The translations under genes and the position numbers were made by a program. DNA of 44,378 nt from Fibrobacter sp. (lineage in GTDB: Bacteria > Fibrobacterota > Fibrobacteria > Fibrobacterales > Fibrobacteraceae): contig JAKSIG010000023.1 of assembly GCA_024398955.1 (NCBI GenBank), positions 1 through 44,378 on the forward strand. The letters run 5' to 3'. Shown here one piece after another: positions 17,661-24,785 of this stretch. The stretch's first letter is position 1, and the number at the start of each line of letters is the position of its first letter. The notes beneath the pieces were generated by a model. It searched no databases. It saw only the letters and a program-made list of their open reading frames with translations, and was not told the DNA's origin.

Positions 17661-17676
17661 GTTAAAAAACTTCAGT

Positions 17677-18450
17677 TTAGAACAGCGTAATGCCCAGGCT
17701 TACGTAGGGCTGGAAATAGGTGTCAAAGTCCAGCATGAATTCGTCGCCTTCCTTGGTGTCGGAGGTCTTGCGTTCAAAGTATGTATGGAAGTATTCGTGA
17801 CCGTTCTTGACACCTGCAGAAAGGAATGCTCCTTGCCATGCCAGGCGTAGACCTGCACCGTAGGCGTATCCGTAAAGAACGGGAGCAAGGAACTTGGTGT
17901 CGTCAGAGAAGAATGTTTTGCCAACAATGCCTGCTCCGAATACGTAGGGCTTGAGCATGAACTGATTGTTGTAGCTGTAAACCAAGGGGAGAGCCAGGTC
18001 AAATCCGATTTGGAAGAGGGCTGTGTGAACCTGATGTCGACCATCGATGTCGTCTTCGTTCATGGGAGCATCGACAAAGTCATCGACAAGGGCTGTAAAG
18101 TCCTTCATGACCTTATCTCTATTACGGGGGTGGTGGCTAATGCCTATGTACTGGTAACCTGCCATTAAGAAAATGTCAAACCATTCTGTAAGGGGCAGAG
18201 TTCCTGTAGCACCATAGATGTAGGAGTTGTCTATGGAAATGTTGTATTTCTGATCGTGAACCTTGTAGACATAGTCTACGTTGCTGCTCTTTATATTGTT
18301 GAATTCAACGTATGGACCAAAGGAACCGCGATCTTCGTACTCGTTATAATCGCTATGTTCGGCAGCAGCCATGGTGGTGTCGATGACAATTTTGTCAGCG
18401 AAGGAAAAGGAGAGTGCGCAAAGGCTGAGAGTGAGTATTTTCTTGATCAT
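17677..18450 (-). CDS. Secreted beta-rich hypothetical protein (putative outer-membrane barrel)
   Basis: 257 aa with a signal peptide (MIKKILTLSLCALSFSFA, cleavage near residue 18). The rest alternates aromatic and polar residues in strand-length pieces (for example WFDIFLMAGYQYIGI and FMLKPYVFGAGIVGKTFF). It ends VSLGITLF with a C-terminal Phe, the pattern of an outer-membrane barrel. It is not recognised as a named family. Convergent with slyD and divergent from the ankyrin lipoprotein. Confidence 0.65.
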   Translation of the reverse strand: MIKKILTLSLCALSFSFADKIVIDTTMAAAEHSDYNEYEDRGSFGPYVEFNNIKSSNVDYVYKVHDQKYNISIDNSYIYGATGTLPLTEWFDIFLMAGYQYIGISHHPRNRDKVMKDFTALVDDFVDAPMNEDDIDGRHQVHTALFQIGFDLALPLVYSYNNQFMLKPYVFGAGIVGKTFFSDDTKFLAPVLYGYAYGAGLRLAWQGAFLSAGVKNGHEYFHTYFERKTSDTKEGDEFMLDFDTYFQPYVSLGITLF

Positions 18451-18564
18451 ATGTAAGAAAATAAAAATATTTGCGGGAAAATAAATTTTTTTGTGAATTT
18501 TTTGTGAAAAAAGAGTATTTTTTGGGGCATAAAGTGCAAAAACCTCTTTTTGGAGTAGGAAATT

Positions 18565-19308
18565 ATGAATAAGAAGATCTTGGGTGCCCTTTGCGCCGCT
18601 GGTTTAATGTTCTCTCTGACCGCTTGTAACGACACTATGGATCCTAATGATCCGGCCTCTGTCCGTAAGTACTTGACTAAGCAGCAGATTGCTTTCACCC
18701 CGAATCAGTTTGTTTCTTTTGCTGCTAACAGCGATACCGCAAAGATGACCTTGTTCCTGCAGGCTTCTTTTGAAATTGACCAGCCCGCAGATAACGGCAA
18801 CAACGCTGTTGCTATTGCTGCAAATAAGGGCAACATGGTGGTTCTTGACTATCTCTTTGCTCATGGTGCAAAGGCTGACGTCCGTAACGGCAACGGCGAA
18901 GCTGTTATCGACAATGCTGTTATGATGGGTAATAAGGATGTTGTTGCTCGCCTTCTCACACAGCTGAAAGCCGAGGGCGCTGAAACCCAGACTCTGGGTA
19001 CTGCGGTTCTTCTGGCTGCCAAGGCTGGTAAGGTTGATATGCTCGAAACTTTGGCTGCCGCAGGTGCACCTCTGGATTCCCGCAGCGCAGATGGCTATAT
19101 GCCCATCCACTGGACTGTCAAGAACGGTAACTACGATGCCATGATGTTCCTCATCGGCAAGGGCGTTGACGTGAATGCTAAGTGCGGTCAGGGTTACTCT
19201 GTTCTTGACTGGGCTACCAACGAAGGCTACACTCGTTTGATCAAGGCACTGAAGAAGGCTGGCGCCAAGAATACTCCGCAGTACTTCAAGGATTCCAAAG
19301 GTAAGTAA
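18565..19308 (+). CDS. Ankyrin-repeat lipoprotein
   Basis: 247 aa. A lipoprotein signal peptide (MNKKILGALCAAGLMFSLTAC; lipobox LTAC, Cys at residue 21) is followed by about five ankyrin repeats between residues ~48 and 240, such as GNNAVAIAANKGNMVVLDYL, DGYMPIHWTVKNGNYDAMMF and QGYSVLDWATNEGYTRLIKA. Ankyrin repeats mediate protein binding; the partner is unknown. It is probably anchored in the periplasm or outer membrane. GGAG/AGGA precedes the ATG. The last two codons and stop (GGT AAG TAA) fall inside the first copy of a 64-bp tandem repeat that continues downstream. Confidence 0.85.
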   Translation: MNKKILGALCAAGLMFSLTACNDTMDPNDPASVRKYLTKQQIAFTPNQFVSFAANSDTAKMTLFLQASFEIDQPADNGNNAVAIAANKGNMVVLDYLFAHGAKADVRNGNGEAVIDNAVMMGNKDVVARLLTQLKAEGAETQTLGTAVLLAAKAGKVDMLETLAAAGAPLDSRSADGYMPIHWTVKNGNYDAMMFLIGKGVDVNAKCGQGYSVLDWATNEGYTRLIKALKKAGAKNTPQYFKDSKGK

Positions 19309-19472
19309 AGGGAACCCAAGGTTCCCTCTAGACTCCCTCCTAGAGTCCGAAGGGAATCGCAGAGGTAAGTAAAGGGAACCCAAGGTTCCCTCTAGATTCC
19401 CTCCTAGAGTCCGAAAGGAATCGCAGAGGTAAGTAAAGGGAATCCAAGGTTCCTTCTAGACTCCTTCCTAGA
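19299..19472. repeat. 64-bp tandem repeat, 2.7 copies, with conserved hairpins
   Basis: Copies begin at 19299, 19363 and 19427 (exact 64-base period); the third is truncated near 19472. Each contains a stem GGGAACC-caa-GGTTCCC and a second inverted pair CTCTAG...CTAGAG. In copy 3 two bases of the first stem change, yet pairing survives as G-U pairs, suggesting an RNA-level structure. The unit includes the GGTAAGTAA that ends the ankyrin gene. Confidence 0.9.
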
Positions 19473-19481
19473 CCGGGGCTG

Positions 19482-19539
19482 TTTTACCTTACTGTCGCAA
19501 GATTTTACCTTACTGTCGCAAGATTGTGTCGCAAGATTG
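19482..19539. repeat. 21-bp tandem repeat
   Basis: TTTTACCTTACTGTCGCAAGA occurs twice back to back (19482-19502 and 19503-19523), followed by a partial copy TGTCGCAAGATTG at 19527-19539. It lies directly after the 64-bp repeats in the same 318-base intergenic region. Confidence 0.85.
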
Positions 19540-19580
19540 TAGTAATCTTAAAAAAATGCTGTTTTTTTGCGAAAATTTTG

Positions 19581-19620
19581 AAGAACTCCTGCATTTTTTG
19601 CAGGGGTTCTTTGTATTTTT
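19581..19620 (+). terminator. Terminator-like hairpin abutting the TonB operon start
   Basis: A 13-bp stem (19581-19593 with 19599-19611, one G-U pair), 5-nt T loop, followed by TTTGTATTTTTT. It ends only about 7 bases before the ATG at 19627, so it is either the terminator of upstream transcription or an attenuator for the operon. Confidence 0.75.
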
Positions 19621-19626
19621 TAGGTT

Positions 19627-20421
19627 ATGAAATTTTCTCTATTGACCAAGCTTTGTCTGTGCTTGTGCCTTACGGGTGTATTTGCCGGTGCACAAGAAAC
19701 GGTTGAAAGCGTCCGTCGCCAGATTAAGGCTGTGGAAGCTGAAACTGCTCGCGAAAAATCCATGCATGATGCCGAAAAGAAGCGCCATTCCGAATTTGTT
19801 GAAGTGGGGCGCAAGAAGGTTCAGGCTCTAGCTTCTCAGAATAAGACTCTGAAGGCCGAAATTGATTCCCTGAAGGCCGAAATCAAAAACCTGGCGGAAG
19901 CTCGTCAGAAGGCTGCAGGTACTGTCAAGTACTTTGAAAATCGAAAGTCTAAGTATAACGAATCCCTGGCAAAGGTTATTGACTCCCTGGTCCCGGTATT
20001 TGAATCTGATTTCCCGTACCGTAACGAAGAGACCATTTCCAACGTCAAGGAAATAGCGAATCAGTTGCATAAGGGGCTGATAGAGGCTGACGATGGCTTG
20101 AACCGCACTCTTGAGGTGTTCTATGATCGCATTCGCCTCGGTTATACAACCGAAGTGTGGAGTGGTTTCTTGCAGATTGATGCTCGTAATGTGGCTGGCA
20201 AGTTTATGCGCTATGGTGCGGTTGCCGCAATCTTTGTAAGCAATGATGGTAATGATGTTCTATGGCTTACTCGTACCGAAAAAGGTGCTTACCAGTGGAA
20301 GAATGTTTCCGATGATTTGGCTATGCGCACTGTCCTTAAGGACGTGATGAAGGTGGCCGAAGGCAAGACTGCTCCTCGCTTGGTAACCATCCCCGTGTTT
20401 GTTCCTACGGAGGCTAAGTAA
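19627..20421 (+). CDS. DUF3450 periplasmic coiled-coil protein of a TonB2-type system
   Basis: 264 aa. A signal peptide (MKFSLLTKLCLCLCLTGVFAG) is followed by a long coiled coil (about 25-105, with repeats like LKAEIDSLKAEIKNLAEA), then a globular domain ending in KTAPRLVTIPVFVP. This layout and its place as first gene before a TtpC/ExbB/ExbD/TonB set identify the DUF3450 family, found in TonB2-type operons of Vibrio and Shewanella relatives. Its exact role in that complex is not established; it is probably a periplasmic accessory of the proton channel. The stop overlaps the next start (TAATG). Confidence 0.82.
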   Translation: MKFSLLTKLCLCLCLTGVFAGAQETVESVRRQIKAVEAETAREKSMHDAEKKRHSEFVEVGRKKVQALASQNKTLKAEIDSLKAEIKNLAEARQKAAGTVKYFENRKSKYNESLAKVIDSLVPVFESDFPYRNEETISNVKEIANQLHKGLIEADDGLNRTLEVFYDRIRLGYTTEVWSGFLQIDARNVAGKFMRYGAVAAIFVSNDGNDVLWLTRTEKGAYQWKNVSDDLAMRTVLKDVMKVAEGKTAPRLVTIPVFVPTEAK

Positions 20422-21926
20422 TGAAGTTCTTTAACCTTCGTACATTGATTGCTCCTATGGCTGTGGCTGCGGTACTCTGTGCTGCTCCGGTGATGGCTCA
20501 GAGGGGCGGAGAATCTATTGACGCCGTTAAGCAGCGTGCCGAACTGAACAGCGCAAAGGCAGATCTCGAGGAAGCTCGCAAGAAGCGAGATATGGCTGTT
20601 GCTGCCCGCTGGAAGGACCGTGAAACTGCAAACCAGGAACGCGAACTCTTCAACGAAAAGTATCAAGAAAGTAAAGAGAAGGTGGATGCGCTTATGAGCG
20701 AACGCGCTCGCCTTTTTGAAGATGTCCGAGTGGCTCGTGAGGACCTGGCTCAGGTTAAGCTCCAGGCAGAAAAGGCTCGCGCAGAATACCTTTCGTTGGC
20801 CGCTGGTCCCGAACGTCTCGAAACCTTGGCCAAATTTCAGGAACAGGGCATTCCCTTCAAGATTGCTGAACGTGTAGAAGTTCAGAATAAGGTAAAGAAG
20901 GAAATGGGGCTGTATCGCGACGATCCCGTTCGCATTGCGAAGTCTATCCTGAATGTGGCCAAGAACGAAATGGCTTTTACTCGTGAAGTGCAGGTTGAAC
21001 AGGCAGAACTGGTTTTCGGTACCGCAGTATCGCAGGGCTATCGTATGCGCCTGGGTGGCCTTTATGCTATGCAGAAATCTACCGCTGTAATGGATTCTAC
21101 GGGCAATAGCGCTTCTGCTTTGATGCTCCCTGTTGCAGGCGAAAAGAAACGTTCCTTTAGCTGGCAAGAAAATCTTACTCCCGAAACAAAGGCTGAGGTT
21201 TCTACCGCCTTTGCCAATGTGAAGGACTCTGCCTTCGTCATGGTTCCTGTGGATGTCCTCCTTAGTACAGAACTTTCCAGTGAACTGGCTAATCATCAGG
21301 AAACCACCTGGAAGGATGATTTAATGACCTTCTTCCATAATGGCGGCATCCTTATGTATCCTATTGTGACCATCTTTGGCTTAGGCTTGCTGATTGTGGT
21401 ATGGCGCTTGCTGTGGCTCCTGATTTTTGGCTTCGGCGGTTTTGGTGTTCGTCGTACATTGAAGGCTCTTGAAGAAGGCAAGATTGAAGAAGCTCGTGGA
21501 CAGGTAAAGAAGGCTCATGGAGAGGTGGGCAAGGTTCTTAAGACAATATTGACAAAGGAATATGGTGGCCGTGCCGCTGCAGAAAAGGCTCTTGAAGGCG
21601 TGTTCTCTGCTGAGGTTCCAAAGATTGAATCTGGACTTACCTGGGTTTCTGTTTTTGCTGCTACAGCTCCGCTTTTGGGTTTGCTGGGTACCGTGATGGG
21701 TATGATTGAGTTGTTCGATGTTATAACCATGCATGGAACTTCTGATCCCAAGCTTTTGGCTGGTGGCATTTCCATTGCTCTTGTAACTACCGAAGCTGGC
21801 TTGATTGTTGCAATTCCCTTGCAGCTGTTGCACACCTTCCTGGCTAATCGTGCAGATTCCTTGCGCGGACGCATGGAAAAGGCGGGCCTTGCCGTGCTTA
21901 ATGCCCTCTGGATTAAAGAAAAGTAA
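20421..21926 (+). CDS. TtpC-like MotA/TolQ/ExbB proton-channel protein with periplasmic extension
   Basis: 501 aa. Signal peptide (cleavage after APVMA near residue 27), a periplasmic coiled coil (~30-120), a globular section, then an ExbB/TolQ-type domain from about residue 305. Its transmembrane helices are near 307-340, 405-430 and 450-475, with the motifs PLLGLLGTVMGMIELFDVI and LVTTEAGLIVAIPLQLL. In Vibrio, TtpC is an ExbB-like protein with such an N-terminal extension and is required by the TonB2 complex. It is the second gene of a six-gene operon with one-base overlap to the DUF3450 gene. Confidence 0.87.
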   Translation: MKFFNLRTLIAPMAVAAVLCAAPVMAQRGGESIDAVKQRAELNSAKADLEEARKKRDMAVAARWKDRETANQERELFNEKYQESKEKVDALMSERARLFEDVRVAREDLAQVKLQAEKARAEYLSLAAGPERLETLAKFQEQGIPFKIAERVEVQNKVKKEMGLYRDDPVRIAKSILNVAKNEMAFTREVQVEQAELVFGTAVSQGYRMRLGGLYAMQKSTAVMDSTGNSASALMLPVAGEKKRSFSWQENLTPETKAEVSTAFANVKDSAFVMVPVDVLLSTELSSELANHQETTWKDDLMTFFHNGGILMYPIVTIFGLGLLIVVWRLLWLLIFGFGGFGVRRTLKALEEGKIEEARGQVKKAHGEVGKVLKTILTKEYGGRAAAEKALEGVFSAEVPKIESGLTWVSVFAATAPLLGLLGTVMGMIELFDVITMHGTSDPKLLAGGISIALVTTEAGLIVAIPLQLLHTFLANRADSLRGRMEKAGLAVLNALWIKEK

Positions 21927-21947
21927 TTCGCCTAAGTTGGGTTTACT

Positions 21948-22670
21948 GTGGATCCTATCGTAATAGCTGGCGTTGATCAGAATTCCGTACTGGAAGCAGC
22001 CTTCGGCATCCTCTTTAGAGGGGGGTGGGTTCTGGCACCGATTTTTGTGCTAGGATGGTTTGGCTGGTTTTTGATGCTGGAACGTTATGGCTATTACTTT
22101 ATGTTGAAAGGTAAGTCTCAGTCAACATTCTGGAAACTGTTAGAAAAGAAGGGTGAGACCGCCGCCTTCGAGAAACTGCGTAAACGCCCTTACGGTTATT
22201 TTCTGGCCCTGGCGGAGGATGTTCGCAAGCATCATCACGATGGTCCCGTAGCGGTTCGTAACGCCATGGAAGCGACACGCCACCGCATATCGCTAAATCT
22301 TGATAAGTCCTTGAAGACGATTTCGACTTGCGCCGCAATTGCTCCTATGCTAGGCCTGCTGGGGACGGTTAGCGGCATGGTCCATACTTTTGAAACTATT
22401 CAACTTTTTGGCTTTGGAAACCCTGTACTATTGGCCGATGGCATCTCTGAAGCTTTGCTTACGACCCAGGCTGGCCTTTTGGTTGCATTTCCGCTAATGC
22501 TTGCCTACAATTATTTAGCAAGCCGAGTTGAAATGGTAGAAGACGAAGCCTGGAGCGAAGCTTTAAAGTTTGAAGCCTTTGTTTTTGAAAAGTCCAAGGA
22601 TTCTACAATTTGTGTTGAGAAATCTGAGGATGGTTCTTCAACGGACCTTAAGTCCGAGGAGGAAAAATGA
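21948..22670 (+). CDS. exbB: ExbB-type proton channel subunit
   Basis: 240 aa, GTG start. Three transmembrane helices (near residues 20-45, 120-145 and 165-190) with the family segments APMLGLLGTVSGMVHTFETI and LLTTQAGLLVAFPLMLAYNY. ExbB forms the pentameric inner-membrane channel that couples proton flow to TonB. It is the second ExbB-like gene in the operon after the TtpC-like one. The C-terminus overlaps the start of exbD by four bases (ATGA). Confidence 0.9.
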   Translation: MDPIVIAGVDQNSVLEAAFGILFRGGWVLAPIFVLGWFGWFLMLERYGYYFMLKGKSQSTFWKLLEKKGETAAFEKLRKRPYGYFLALAEDVRKHHHDGPVAVRNAMEATRHRISLNLDKSLKTISTCAAIAPMLGLLGTVSGMVHTFETIQLFGFGNPVLLADGISEALLTTQAGLLVAFPLMLAYNYLASRVEMVEDEAWSEALKFEAFVFEKSKDSTICVEKSEDGSSTDLKSEEEK

Positions 22671-23071
22671 GTTTTATTCGTAAACGTAAACGTGATGCTG
22701 GTGGCATTGATGTGTCCCCGATGTTGGACATGGTGTTCATCTTGCTGATATTCTTTATCGTTACGTCTACCTTTACCCGTGAGACGGGTGTGGATGTGAC
22801 TAAGCCCAAGGCTAGCTCCGCAAAGGACCTGGCTAAGGAAAGTATTCTCGTTGGCGTTACCCGTCAGGGGACGATTCATATTAACGAGACTCAGGTGAAC
22901 CTTTCGACGCTGCAGACAGTGCTTCGTCAGATGATGGCGGAAGCTCCTGATCGTCCGGTGATTATTGTCAGCGATCGAGATGCCCCCAACGGTGTGGTGG
23001 TGGATATTCTAGACGAATGTAATATTGCCAAGGTTCGCAAGGTTTCTATTTCTGCAAATAAGGAAGAATAG
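22667..23071 (+). CDS. exbD: ExbD-type TonB energising subunit
   Basis: 134 aa. One N-terminal transmembrane helix, VSPMLDMVFILLIFFIVTST, with the essential membrane Asp at residue 21, preceded by a basic cytoplasmic tail (RKRKRD). The periplasmic domain has the usual ExbD fold pattern ending in VDILDECNIAKVRKVSISAN. An AGGAGG ribosome-binding site lies within the end of exbB. Confidence 0.93.
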   Translation: MSFIRKRKRDAGGIDVSPMLDMVFILLIFFIVTSTFTRETGVDVTKPKASSAKDLAKESILVGVTRQGTIHINETQVNLSTLQTVLRQMMAEAPDRPVIIVSDRDAPNGVVVDILDECNIAKVRKVSISANKEE

Positions 23072-23103
23072 CTTATAGAGTCGTGTAAGGTTTCTCGCAA
23101 TTT

Positions 23104-23760
23104 ATGAAGAATTTCTCGTTTACAGATTTTATGGTCAAGTATTTCCGCTTTCCGGCGGCTTTCGTACTTTCCTTTGTGGTAAGTGCGGTGTTCTTCTTGG
23201 CCGTGCCTGTAATCAATGCGCTGTTCTTTGATAAAGGCGTTAAGACCGAGAAGGAACTGGAAGCGGTAACCGAAGTAGAAGTCCTTGTGAGCGAGAAGAA
23301 GCCTGAAGTGCAGAAGAAGGTCTTGCGCACGGTGGTGAATCCGAACCCGTTCAAGATTTCTTCCAATATGGGCATGGCTCGCAGTCAGAATTTCTCTATG
23401 GACCTTTCTCTTGCTCGAGGTGCCGCTGGCGATGGTGTTGCCGTGGGTACGGGAGGCATGGAAAATGTTGTTTATGAAGCGGGTGAAGTGGATGAACAGG
23501 CCAGTGTTTTGCGAGAAATTCAGCCTAAGTTCCCGGCAAAGGCTAAGCGTATGGGTGTATCAGGGTACGTGAAGGTCTTGATTGTAATCGATGTCTATGG
23601 CGATGTGGCTCAGGCTCAGATCCTGACTCAGGAACCTGCAGGCTATGGCTTTGATGTGGAAGCCTTGAATGCAGTGCGTCAATGGAAGTTTAGCCCCGCT
23701 CAGTTAGGCGGTTATCCGGTGGCCCAGAAGGCTACAAAGGAGTTCCGCTTTGTTAACTAG
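23104..23760 (+). CDS. tonB: TonB energy transducer
   Basis: 218 aa. A single N-terminal membrane helix (FVLSFVVSAVFFLAVPVINA, about 18-37), a charged periplasmic linker, and the C-terminal TonB domain (about 130-218) with FPAKAKRMGVSGYVKVLIVI and AVRQWKFSPAQLGG. It is shorter and less Pro-rich than E. coli TonB, as in TonB2-type systems. It spans the periplasm to outer-membrane TonB-dependent transporters, none of which is encoded here. The next gene starts inside its last codons. Confidence 0.9.
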   Translation: MKNFSFTDFMVKYFRFPAAFVLSFVVSAVFFLAVPVINALFFDKGVKTEKELEAVTEVEVLVSEKKPEVQKKVLRTVVNPNPFKISSNMGMARSQNFSMDLSLARGAAGDGVAVGTGGMENVVYEAGEVDEQASVLREIQPKFPAKAKRMGVSGYVKVLIVIDVYGDVAQAQILTQEPAGYGFDVEALNAVRQWKFSPAQLGGYPVAQKATKEFRFVN

Positions 23761-24778
23761 TTTATTGACCATCGCACAGGTTGGTAAGGGACTTTGTCTG
23801 AGGCTTAGAACTTCTTTTGCTGTTGCGCTACTCCTTGTCTTTGCATCCTTCGCCTTCGCTGCAGACGACTATTTCTTCAAGGCCAACGAACTGTATGACC
23901 AGGGAAAGTACAAGGAGTCTGTTCCGTTGTATCGTGCAGCCATTGATGATGGCAAGTACGAACCCTTTGCCTGGTTCAATCTAGGTAACGCCCTGGTTCA
24001 GCTGGGCCGTAAGGAAGTTGCCCTGGTGGCTTATCGCCGCACGGTAGAACTGCTGCCGAATTTTGAAAAAGCCTGGATGCTCATGGGCGACATCTACTAC
24101 CTTGCAGGGGATGCTGGCGAAGCTATTGCTGCTTACAACCGCGCTGTAGAGCTGGGTGTGGAATCTGACCATGTTCATTTTGCCTTGGCGGAATGTTACC
24201 TAAAGGGTCGCGACTGGACCTTGGCCCAGAAGAATTTTGAACGAGCCTTGCAATTGAATCCCGACCGCATGGATGCCTGGTATGGCCTGGCAGAAGTTTA
24301 CGAAAAGCTGGGGGACTATGAATATGCCATCAAGACCTTGCAGAATGCGTTGCAGATGACCGCTACTGCTGGCGCCGATGTCCACTTTACCATGGCCTAC
24401 TATTACCGCAGTATGGATTCCACCCGTCAAGCGCTTAACGAAATGGAAAATGGTCTTCTGATGGATCCCGAAAATGTTTCGGCACGCCGTTATCTTGGTC
24501 AGATGTATGTAAAGCAGGAGTCCCCCTGGATGGCGATCTTTACTCTGGAAGAAGGCCTCCGTCATAGCAAGGGCAAGGCCGACTTGAATCTTGACCTGGG
24601 TCAGATTTACTTTAACCAGAAACGTTATGACGAGGCCTTTGAATGCTACATGAAGGCTTGGCTAGCTGGTAACTCCCAAGGCCGCATCGGTGCCGAAAAC
24701 GTGGGCCATGTGTTCTCTAACGAGGGCGATACCGAAAAGGCAGAAAGCCTATACAAGCGTATCCGCGAAAAGAAATGA
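23750..24778 (+). CDS. TPR protein of the TonB operon
   Basis: 342 aa. TTG at 23750 is chosen because AAGGAG (23737-23742) lies 7 bases upstream and a signal peptide follows (basic N-region, then AVALLLVFASFAFA, cleavage near residue 37). The remainder is about seven tetratricopeptide repeats, for example YKESVPLYRAAIDDGKYEPF and YDEAFECYMKAWLAGN. It overlaps tonB by 11 bases. TPR proteins close TonB2/TtpC operons in other bacteria, and the likely job is scaffolding of the complex in the periplasm. Confidence 0.87.
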   Translation: MLTSLLTIAQVGKGLCLRLRTSFAVALLLVFASFAFAADDYFFKANELYDQGKYKESVPLYRAAIDDGKYEPFAWFNLGNALVQLGRKEVALVAYRRTVELLPNFEKAWMLMGDIYYLAGDAGEAIAAYNRAVELGVESDHVHFALAECYLKGRDWTLAQKNFERALQLNPDRMDAWYGLAEVYEKLGDYEYAIKTLQNALQMTATAGADVHFTMAYYYRSMDSTRQALNEMENGLLMDPENVSARRYLGQMYVKQESPWMAIFTLEEGLRHSKGKADLNLDLGQIYFNQKRYDEAFECYMKAWLAGNSQGRIGAENVGHVFSNEGDTEKAESLYKRIREKK

Positions 24779-24785
24779 TTAAAAC

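Noticed and set aside
19299..19540. CRISPR-like array
   Set aside because: The repeats are directly adjacent with no unique spacers, and no cas genes are nearby.
20289..21296. 335-codon minus-strand ORF across the DUF3450/TtpC junction
   Set aside because: Both genes on the plus strand are strongly supported by family and operon structure; the reverse frame has no recognisable domain.
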